Shown one piece after another: positions 6,472 to 12,764 of a stretch of DNA of 15,385 bases (position 1 is its first letter; the number at the start of each line of letters is the position of its first letter). A program made the position numbers and the translations under genes. The stretch comes from JAHFOW01 sp964370795 (lineage in GTDB: Bacteria; Planctomycetota; Brocadiia; Brocadiales; Brocadiaceae), in NCBI GenBank assembly GCA_964370795.1, contig CAYJME010000060.1, positions 1 to 15,385 on the forward strand, given 5' to 3'. A model generated the notes under the pieces. That model searched no databases. It was not told the DNA's origin and was given only the letters and a program-made list of their open reading frames with translations.

Positions 6472-6810
6472 TTATCCCCTTGGCCAGTACATGATAATAA
6501 TTACACCAATGAGGGCAATAAGACCACCGATCAGGTCAAATTTGTCCGGTGCTATCTTATCAACTTGCCATCCCCAAAGAATGGAGAGAACTATGAATAC
6601 GCCACCATAGGCAGCATAGGCACGCCCAAAATTTGCAAGCTGGAATGTTGGTATAACTCCATAGACAACCAGCACAATCGCTCCGGATAAACCAAACCAA
6701 ATACTCTTTTCTTCTCTTATCCAAAGCCATATCAGGTATCCTCCTCCTATTTCGCATAGCCCAGCAAGGACAAAAAAGAAAAGTGATTTGGCAATTTCAA
6801 TCTTTTCCAT
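6472..6810 (-). CDS. YnfA (UPF0060) family small four-helix membrane protein
   Basis: The 112-residue protein matches the YnfA family in length (about 108) and motifs. It has CEIGGGYLIWLWIREEKS in helix 1 to loop, then PTFQLANFGRAYAAYGGVFI, then WQVDKIAPDKFDLIGGLIAL and the terminal WPRG. Four transmembrane helices are evident (about 7-28, 37-56, 62-81, 92-109). The family is related to small multidrug-resistance transporters, and its physiological substrate is uncertain. The start is firm: AGGAGGT lies 5 bases before the ATG at 6810. It lies 77 bases after the outer-membrane channel gene on the same strand, with a repeat fragment between. Its place inside a metal-efflux operon suggests a role in metal or cation tolerance, inferred from context. 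Confidence 0.92.
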   Translation of the reverse strand: MEKIEIAKSLFFFVLAGLCEIGGGYLIWLWIREEKSIWFGLSGAIVLVVYGVIPTFQLANFGRAYAAYGGVFIVLSILWGWQVDKIAPDKFDLIGGLIALIGVIIIMYWPRG

Positions 6811-6830
6811 TTTCTACCTCCTTATATATT

Positions 6831-6862
6831 CCTTTGCGTTCTTTGTGCCTTTGCGGTGAACT
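6831..6862. repeat. Half copy of the CACCGCAAAG...AACGCA repeat
   Basis: On the minus strand this reads AGTTCACCGCAAAGGCACAA and onward, nearly identical to the left end of the element at 1128-1157. Only one arm is present. It fills much of the 77-base gap between the channel and YnfA-like genes. Confidence 0.65.
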
Positions 6863-6887
6863 GTTACGATAACTCTTTTTGCCCTCA

Positions 6888-8222
6888 TTATTGTCCCCCT
6901 ATTTTCATCACGGCCAGTCTTTCGATATCTGCAATGAGCAGGTTTAAATTTTTTAAGGATTCTATATATGAAATTCTCGTTTCTGCCCACGTCCTCTGTG
7001 CATCCAGCAGGTCTATATAATTAAATTCACCCTCTTTGTATCCCTTTTCTATTAATTTTAGAGATTCTTCTGCCCTGGGCAGTATCTTATCTCTGAATTC
7101 AACAACGCGCTTCCGTTCCACATTGTATGAGTTGAAATTCTTTTTTAATTGAAAGAGTAGTTCGTTGTAAACTGATTGATTCTCACTTTTCGCCTTTCTT
7201 GAAAGGGCTTTACCCTTTTGTATATTGCCCTGGTTGCGATTAAAAAAGGGGGCCGGTATCTCAATGCCCATCTGAACGGTATCCACGTTTTCCTGTGTCA
7301 GACGTTTATAACCTGCCGATACATTAATATCAGGTATAGACTGTCTTTTCTCCAACATCAACTGTGTTTCTGCTAATTCGATATTCTTTTTTGATGCCTT
7401 AAGGAATGGTTGATTACTCGTCATATTTAATTCAAGCTCATGAAGCGATAGTTCTACAGGTTTCGTTAAGAGATTTCCCATTACGCCATCGACGGTCTCC
7501 TCCGGAATGCCCATTACCGTTTGTAACTCCTTTATAGAATTTTGGAGATTGCCTTCAGCATTAGAAACGAGGTTTCTTGCCTTTGACAATTCTACTTCCG
7601 CACGGAGGACGTTCGTAACAGCCACCTCGCCCGCATCAAACCTGACTTTCTCACTCTCATAAATGCCTTTTGCAATTTCTTCTACTTTCTTTGCTATAGC
7701 GAAACCTTCCTGGTCGGCGACAACTTTATAAAATGCCTTTTTTGTGTCAGCCATGACATCTAATAAAACCGCATCACGTTCTAATTCGTTTTTTTCTTTT
7801 GATTTTTCGCTTACCTTGATCCCTAATCCTCTTTTGCCCCCTGTAACAATGGGTTGAGTTATGGCGACAAGGTTTTGGCTCTGGTTCAGCCCAATTTCAT
7901 TTTCAGGAATTTCTTCTGCCAAAAGTTCCAGGACAGGATTTGGGTACAGTCTTGACTGCCTTAACGAACCAGTGGCAACATCCACTTGATCCCGTGTTGA
8001 CTGCAACTGCGGGTTTTTTTCAATGGCAATATTAATGGCCTCATGGAGCGAAATCTTCTTGATTTTCGGTTGATGATTTTTGTCCTCAACTTTGATCGGG
8101 GAATCGTTCCCGAAAATTATTGCCCAAAAGCATGGCAAATAAACAAACAGAAAAAATATTGTGATGCAAGATGTGAACCTGTATCTTTGGAAGATACATT
8201 TAAAACTCAAATGTATGCACAT
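6888..8222 (-). CDS. TolC/CzcC-family outer-membrane efflux channel protein
   Basis: This forms the outer-membrane duct of the tripartite pump, a trimeric alpha-barrel and beta-barrel tunnel. The 444-residue length is normal for the family. Residues 14-37 are a hydrophobic export signal. Two outer-membrane efflux (OEP) repeats follow. The first starts ISLHEAINIAIEKNPQLQ (about 58-75), with LYPNPVLELLAEEIP and the turn TQPIVTGGKRG. The second covers about 255-440, with PDINVSAGYKR, IEIPAPFFNRNQGNIQKGKA and the terminal helix GEFNYIDLLDAQRTWAE typical of CzcC/CusC-like members. The ATG at 8222 has GAAAGG 7 bases upstream. It follows the Cys-rich small gene by 140 bases and precedes the YnfA-like gene. 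The adaptor and pump genes lie farther down the same strand, so this is presumably their partner. Confidence 0.93.
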   Translation of the reverse strand: MCIHLSFKCIFQRYRFTSCITIFFLFVYLPCFWAIIFGNDSPIKVEDKNHQPKIKKISLHEAINIAIEKNPQLQSTRDQVDVATGSLRQSRLYPNPVLELLAEEIPENEIGLNQSQNLVAITQPIVTGGKRGLGIKVSEKSKEKNELERDAVLLDVMADTKKAFYKVVADQEGFAIAKKVEEIAKGIYESEKVRFDAGEVAVTNVLRAEVELSKARNLVSNAEGNLQNSIKELQTVMGIPEETVDGVMGNLLTKPVELSLHELELNMTSNQPFLKASKKNIELAETQLMLEKRQSIPDINVSAGYKRLTQENVDTVQMGIEIPAPFFNRNQGNIQKGKALSRKAKSENQSVYNELLFQLKKNFNSYNVERKRVVEFRDKILPRAEESLKLIEKGYKEGEFNYIDLLDAQRTWAETRISYIESLKNLNLLIADIERLAVMKIGGQ

Positions 8223-8362
8223 AATAAAACCTTTCGCAATAAATTAAGTATTGTGCAATAGTTTACCATTGTCCGCATTCACGAGGATAAGTTCCCCCCT
8301 GAATTGCATTGGTAAATAGAGCCTTCGATTGGTATTATGGGATTCTACAGCTTATGGATGAA

Positions 8363-8758
8363 TTACGTGGTTAAACGCGGTGGGTGGTAAATAACCGCCT
8401 GAAAGATGCTCTTGGGACGCTTGAAAGAGAATGTTTTGAGCCGACTTGAAGAACAAATATGAGGGAATGAGGAGTTTTGTAATACATACAGGATTACATT
8501 GTGGGCACAAAGAACGCAACAGTTTGAGCAGTGTTGATCCTCTTGCGGGATAGAAGAATTGTCACAATGTTGGGATACCGATGTGGATTCCTTCTCATGA
8601 CAACAAAAAGCATCCCTCTCTCCACACCCCAACAGAAAACAATCCCCTGGTAATATACACAAGACAAACCATATTACCAAAATACCTTTAAACCCTTTTC
8701 GCAAGAAATTGTCTTTACTCATGTTTGCCAAAATAATCAAATATTTTACGAAGTGCAT
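8363..8758 (-). CDS. Small Cys/His-rich secreted or membrane protein at the head of the metal operon
   Basis: Up to 131 residues. The ATG at 8722 (residue 13, MSKDNFLRKGFKGILVIWFV) is an equally good start, because neither has a clear ribosome site. A hydrophobic helix (about 26-45) is followed by a region with eleven cysteines overall, including GCGERDAFCCHEKE, then SQHCD, DQHCSNCCVLCAHN and FPHIC. The C-terminus is basic and Pro-rich (YHPPR). Clustered Cys and His in an exported protein beside metal-efflux genes suggests soft-metal binding in the periplasm or membrane. The layout (N-terminal helix, central Cys-rich loop, C-terminal PPR) resembles small proteins of the DUF2946 type found with copper genes, but this is a resemblance only. 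It is the first gene of the leftward locus, 177 bases from the divergent sensor gene. Confidence 0.65.
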   Translation of the reverse strand: MHFVKYLIILANMSKDNFLRKGFKGILVIWFVLCILPGDCFLLGCGERDAFCCHEKESTSVSQHCDNSSIPQEDQHCSNCCVLCAHNVILYVLQNSSFPHICSSSRLKTFSFKRPKSIFQAVIYHPPRLTT

Positions 8759-8935
8759 ATCGGATTTTTCATATCCATTTTTATCTCGTATGCTACTCTA
8801 CAAATTATAATTATTCCCTATAGTAATTATTGACCAACACGAAAGCAAGCTGAAAACAATTTTTGATTTACTCCCTTTAAGTCTAAAGATATACTATGTG
8901 CAAAATTTTACAACATTTCATCCGGAGGAAGAAAA
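8759..8935. promoter_or_regulatory. Divergent intergenic region with an AT-rich palindrome
   Basis: These 177 bases must carry the promoters of both the leftward metal locus and the rightward receptor-kinase pair. An inverted repeat, ATAATTA (8807-8813) and TAATTAT (8824-8830), with a 10-base CCCTATAG-containing spacer, is a candidate operator. A TATACT hexamer at about 8890 could be a -10 element for the rightward gene, but no convincing -35 pairs with it. The rightward gene has a strong GGAGGA ribosome site just before its ATG at 8936. Promoter positions are tentative. Confidence 0.35.
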
Positions 8936-11620
8936 ATGTACCTTTCGATAAAAAACAGACTTATTTTAATATTAATCACATTTACCTTACTTCCCTTTAT
9001 TTTACTCAGATTTATAGCTTATCCCCGCATGCAGGCCGACCTTCAGGAAGTGCTCATTCGCAACCTCGACGGCATTGGACATAAACAGGCAGAATTAGTT
9101 ACAAACTGGATGCATGAAAGAAAAAACGACGCCCGCGTCATTGCAAACAACCCCTGGATTTCAAGAAGCACCATAATTCCAAAAAATGATAAGGATTATG
9201 CTGATATCATCCGCTATCTTGAGGTAATAAAAAATGCATACAGTTACAAAGGAATATTTATAAGCAACGACAAAGGCTTAGTTACTATTGCAACCGTTGG
9301 CGAAACTATAGGCGCCGATATTTCACAAACAGATTATTTCCGTGAGGCAATGCAGGGAAAAACCTTTGTCTCAAATATTATTCCCTCAGAAACTCCTCTT
9401 ACTAACGAATTGGGAGAAGAAGAAATAGGATTTCCTACGATGTTTATCGCAACACCCCTGAAGGACAGTAATGAGAATATTATCGGTGTTGTTGCCACCC
9501 GCGTTGATATAAATACCCTGAATGAACTTATGCTCATGTCTAGTTTGGGAAAGACCGGCGAGACGTATCTGGTAAATAAAGACGGATACATGATTACCGA
9601 ATCCAAATTTACCGGACACTTAAAAGAATTAGGTTTAATAAAGAAAAGAGGCGCCCTGGAACTGAGGTTGGTTAACCCTGAAACAGGTGAATTGACAAAT
9701 GGCGTAAAGCAATGTATTGCCGGCAATAATGGCTTTGATGCCGTGGGATATAAGGATTACAGCGGAATCATAGTACTCGGCGTCTGGCGATGGCTGCCAG
9801 AATTTAACTGGGGACTTATCGCCGAGATCGACAGGGACGAAGGATACGGCGCTGCTTACAACCTCAATTATATTATAAGCGCTCTCCTCTTAATGCTCGC
9901 ATTTCCCTTTGTGTTAATAGCGTACGTAATTGGCCGGAAAATATCGATTCCTGTTATTCGGCTTACAGAAGTGACAAAGAAAATGGCATCGGGCAATTTA
10001 TCAGAGCGGGTAGATATCAAGAGGGATGATGAGATAGGTGAATTAGCCAACTCCTTTAATACCATGGCAAAATCCCTGGATGAGAAGACCAGGGAAGTCG
10101 TACATTCAGAGAAGCGGTACAGGGAATTATTTGACGCAATAAAGGAAGGGGTCTACCAATCAGAACCAGGCGCAGATGGCGTATTTACTTTCATCAATAA
10201 AGCCGGCGCTGAGATATTGGGCTACAACAGTCCGGAAGAAGTCATTGGCTCAAAGGTGAAAAACATCTACGTGGATCCCGAAGACCGGAATCGCCTCTGT
10301 GATAGATTAGAGAAAGATGGAGTATGGAAAGATTTTGTATCCCTGTGCAAACGGAAACATGGAGAGAGTTTTTACGTAGAGCGCACCAGCAGTATGATAA
10401 AAGACGAAAAGGGAAGGCCTCTTTATATCTACGGCGTGTTCAGGGATATCTCCGAGAGAAAAAAGGCGGAGCAGGAAGTTGTTGAATCAGAACAAAGATA
10501 CCGGCTACTTTTCAATTCTTTAAAAGAAGGGGTATACCAATCGGAACCAACAGAGGATGGCGTATTTACGTGGGTAAATCAGGCGGGAGTCGAAATACTT
10601 GGCTATTCTTCACCAGAAGAAGTGATAGGGACTAAAGTAAAGGATATTTACGTGAACCCTGATGACCGGAGAAGGGTAATTGAAAAATTGACAAAAGAAG
10701 GGACGTGGAGGAGCTTCTCCTCATTTTGTAAGAGAAAAAATGGCGAACGGTTTTACATGGAAAGGACTTCAACGCTCGTTACTGATGAGAAAGGCAATCT
10801 TATAGGCATAGAAGGTATTTTTAGAGACATTAGCGACCGGAAAAGGCTGGAAGAAGAACTTCAGGAAGCCGAAAAACATCACAGACAATTATTAAATTCC
10901 CTCAAAGAAGGGATATATCAGTGTGAGCCAACGGAAGACGGTGTGTTCACGTGGATCAACGAGGCGGGGGCGGAAATACTTGGTTACCATTCCCCCGAAG
11001 AGGTAATTGGAACAAAGGTTAAAGATATTTACCATGACCCTGCCGAACGTAGCCACATCATTGAGAAATTGAAAAAAGATGGCGTATTGAAGAGTTTCTC
11101 ATCGTTATGTAAAAGGAAAAACGGCGAACATTTCTTCATGGAACGAACGTCTACGCTGATTATCGATGAAAAGGGAAGACCCGCTCGTATCGAAGGTATT
11201 TTTAGAGATATAACCGATAGAAAGAAATTAGAGGAAGAATTGCAGGACTCCGAAATGCATCACCGGCAGCTCCTGAATTCACTCAAAGAAGGTATCTACC
11301 AGTGCGAACCAACGGAAGAGGGAGTATTCACGTGGATAAACCCGGCTGGCGCAAAAATACTTGGCTATGATTCTCCAGAAGAAATAATTGGCACAAAGGT
11401 AAAGGATATATACGTAAATCCCCATAACAGAAAAGAACTTATTGAAAAACTGGAACGGGATGGCGTATGGAAAGATTTTATCTCAAATTGCAAAAGAAGA
11501 GACGGTGAACGGTTTGTCTCTGAAAGGACCTGTAACCTGATACGGGATGAAAATGGAAGACCTGTCAGAATTGTCGGCATATTCAGAGACATAACAGAAA
11601 AAGACCAGAAAGGAACGTAA
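8936..11620 (+). CDS. Membrane receptor with dCache-like sensor, HAMP and four tandem PAS domains, no output domain
   Basis: An 894-residue sensory receptor. TM1 is at about 9-28 (LILILITFTLLPFILLRF). Residues about 30-305 form a periplasmic Cache-type sensor with DYFREAMQGKTFVS and, in the membrane-proximal half, SSLGKTGETYLVNKDGYMIT. TM2 is about 308-331, then a HAMP linker (ISIPVIRLTEVTKKMASGNL, with DEIGELANSFNTMA). Four PAS/PAC units start at 392, 519, 646 and 773, each exactly 127 residues apart, with motifs such as EILGY(x)SPEEVIGTKVKDIY and GIFRDI. The protein stops right after the fourth unit. No histidine kinase, GGDEF, EAL, methyl-accepting or helix-turn-helix domain is present. 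The start is firm: GGAGGA 7 bases before ATG. The stop is 2 bases before the kinase-like gene, so the output is probably that partner protein. Confidence 0.93.
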   Translation: MYLSIKNRLILILITFTLLPFILLRFIAYPRMQADLQEVLIRNLDGIGHKQAELVTNWMHERKNDARVIANNPWISRSTIIPKNDKDYADIIRYLEVIKNAYSYKGIFISNDKGLVTIATVGETIGADISQTDYFREAMQGKTFVSNIIPSETPLTNELGEEEIGFPTMFIATPLKDSNENIIGVVATRVDINTLNELMLMSSLGKTGETYLVNKDGYMITESKFTGHLKELGLIKKRGALELRLVNPETGELTNGVKQCIAGNNGFDAVGYKDYSGIIVLGVWRWLPEFNWGLIAEIDRDEGYGAAYNLNYIISALLLMLAFPFVLIAYVIGRKISIPVIRLTEVTKKMASGNLSERVDIKRDDEIGELANSFNTMAKSLDEKTREVVHSEKRYRELFDAIKEGVYQSEPGADGVFTFINKAGAEILGYNSPEEVIGSKVKNIYVDPEDRNRLCDRLEKDGVWKDFVSLCKRKHGESFYVERTSSMIKDEKGRPLYIYGVFRDISERKKAEQEVVESEQRYRLLFNSLKEGVYQSEPTEDGVFTWVNQAGVEILGYSSPEEVIGTKVKDIYVNPDDRRRVIEKLTKEGTWRSFSSFCKRKNGERFYMERTSTLVTDEKGNLIGIEGIFRDISDRKRLEEELQEAEKHHRQLLNSLKEGIYQCEPTEDGVFTWINEAGAEILGYHSPEEVIGTKVKDIYHDPAERSHIIEKLKKDGVLKSFSSLCKRKNGEHFFMERTSTLIIDEKGRPARIEGIFRDITDRKKLEEELQDSEMHHRQLLNSLKEGIYQCEPTEEGVFTWINPAGAKILGYDSPEEIIGTKVKDIYVNPHNRKELIEKLERDGVWKDFISNCKRRDGERFVSERTCNLIRDENGRPVRIVGIFRDITEKDQKGT
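10109..11608 (+). repeat. Four tandem 381-bp PAS-coding repeats
   Basis: The four PAS units begin at about 10109, 10490, 10871 and 11252, a constant 381-base spacing. Units 2-4 are closest to one another in protein: SLKEG(V/I)YQ(S/C)EPTE(D/E)GVFTW and GTKVKDIY occur in all three. All four keep the CKR(K/R) segment, so each has a Cys at the same place. At the nucleotide level many synonymous differences exist, so the duplications are not very recent. Confidence 0.85.
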
Positions 11621-11622
11621 CC

Positions 11623-12438
11623 ATGTATTCTATCGACAAATACCAATTCAGTGAATTCAAGATTGCGCCCAGACACCGGGCAAACTACGCCATCCTCAAC
11701 AATCCTGAATTCAAACAAAATCAATGGGGCATGAAATACTCACCGGCCAACAATTATTCACGGGAATACAAAATACTCCCCCTCTTCTCCCACCCTCAAA
11801 TTCCCGTCCGATATGCTGAAGGCACAGCTATGATGTACAAGGATGAAAAATCCGTAATTATCCAGAACTACCTCGTCATATCCCATTTTGAGGGAGAAGA
11901 TGTCGTTGAATATTACAGGAAAAAAGGATTGCCTGACCAGGCAGAAATGGAAAATGTCATCCGCTATTTCTCCAATACCACATTACCCTTACACCACATG
12001 CATTCCAAAGGGTACATCCATAGCGATATCAAGCCTGGCCACATCATCCTGAACCCGGACACGGGCGCTATGGCGCTCATTGACCTCGAATGCACCATTA
12101 AAACCGGTGAAATTATCTGCGGCATGAGCAAGGAATATGCCTCGCCTGAACAAAAAGAGATGATTCGAATGCTCCGCCATCTCTCAGACGGAGAGAACGA
12201 AAAGTCCGTACTCAAAAAGGTCAAAATAAATGTCAACTCTGATTTATATGCTATTGGCTTAATCTTCTATCTAATCCTTACGGGAAAGTTATGGCAGGAA
12301 AATCGTATCCCGCCAAATGAAATTAACAAGACAGTTCCGGATAAACTCAACAAACTTATGTTGGCAGCGCTGGAAGAAAACCCCAATAATCGAATACAAT
12401 CCGCAGAAGCGCTAAAGGCCGAATTGGAAGCCGTGTAG
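11623..12438 (+). CDS. Short, atypical Hanks-type Ser/Thr protein kinase-like protein
   Basis: A 271-residue cytosolic kinase fold starting 2 bases after the receptor stop, with AAAGGA just upstream, so translation is probably coupled. The likely ATP-binding Lys is K38 (WGMKYS) and the helix-C Glu is E48 (SREYKIL, followed by SHPQIPV). The catalytic loop is HSDIKPGH (133-140), with the catalytic Asp at 135 and Lys at 137, but the usual Asn is His140. The metal-binding motif reads LIDLE (D154) instead of DFG. The activation segment ends YASPEQ (172-177), the helix-F Asp is in NSDLYAIGLIF (D207) and the final conserved Arg is in NNRIQSAEAL (R257). No GxGxxG loop is visible in the short N-lobe. 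It may be a weak or specialised kinase, or a pseudokinase. No extra domain or membrane helix is present. The receptor next door is the natural regulator. Confidence 0.85.
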   Translation: MYSIDKYQFSEFKIAPRHRANYAILNNPEFKQNQWGMKYSPANNYSREYKILPLFSHPQIPVRYAEGTAMMYKDEKSVIIQNYLVISHFEGEDVVEYYRKKGLPDQAEMENVIRYFSNTTLPLHHMHSKGYIHSDIKPGHIILNPDTGAMALIDLECTIKTGEIICGMSKEYASPEQKEMIRMLRHLSDGENEKSVLKKVKINVNSDLYAIGLIFYLILTGKLWQENRIPPNEINKTVPDKLNKLMLAALEENPNNRIQSAEALKAELEAV

Positions 12439-12445
12439 CCAGGAA

Positions 12446-12541
12446 ACCACAGATTACGCAGATTCCACAGCTAAAATGAAAAGTGTGCATTGAAAAATAG
12501 AAAATTAACTTTGCAATTTGCATTTTTCACTTTTCATTTTA
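12446..12541. repeat. Two dispersed-repeat motifs after the kinase gene
   Basis: The gene-free stretch 12439-12764 starts with ACCACAGATTACGCAGATTC (12446-12465), a tandem-like ACAGATTA/CAGATT motif. A perfect 14-bp inverted repeat follows: TAAAATGAAAAGTG at 12472-12485 and CACTTTTCATTTTA at 12528-12541, enclosing an AT-rich spacer. The rest of the stretch has a GC-rich hairpin (12657-12695) and nothing that looks coding. No T-run terminator for the kinase was found on the plus strand. Confidence 0.55.
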
Positions 12542-12650
12542 CACTTCCGACTCGTTCGGGTAGGAATCTATGGCAAATAGATACGTTTGAAATTCCTCGA
12601 CATTACATTAACGATGCAGCCCCATGAGGGGCGACCTGTTTGTAGAAATA

Positions 12651-12700
12651 AAAACACCCCCCCCATCCCTCCCCGTGAACGGGAAGCGATGGGGGATGTT
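12651..12700 (-). terminator. Candidate factor-independent terminator for the SBBP-protein gene
   Basis: On the minus strand, about 65-115 bases past the SBBP stop, GATGGGGG (12688-12695) pairs with CCCCCATC (12660-12667) as an 8-bp GC-rich stem. It encloses a small CCCG-TGAA-CGGG hairpin (12672-12683) and is followed directly by GTTTTTATTT. The shape and T-run fit a terminator. The sequence also resembles the GC-rich palindromes at 3737 and 5342, so a repeat may have been recruited as a terminator. Confidence 0.5.
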
Positions 12701-12764
12701 AAAAACTTGCACAAAAAGATTTTACGCTGTGATACTCTACGGAACCAGTTATAATAACCTCCCT

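Noticed and set aside
8262..8316. Inverted repeat TTTACCATTG / CATTGGTAAA as an operator before the channel gene
   Set aside because: Only 8 of 10 positions pair across a 35-base spacer, and the site lies 40-95 bases before the start with no promoter hexamers. It is too weak to annotate.
9334..9726. 130-codon minus-strand ORF inside the receptor gene
   Set aside because: It is a shadow of the Cache-domain coding sequence, with low-complexity Ser/Phe-rich translation typical of antisense frames.
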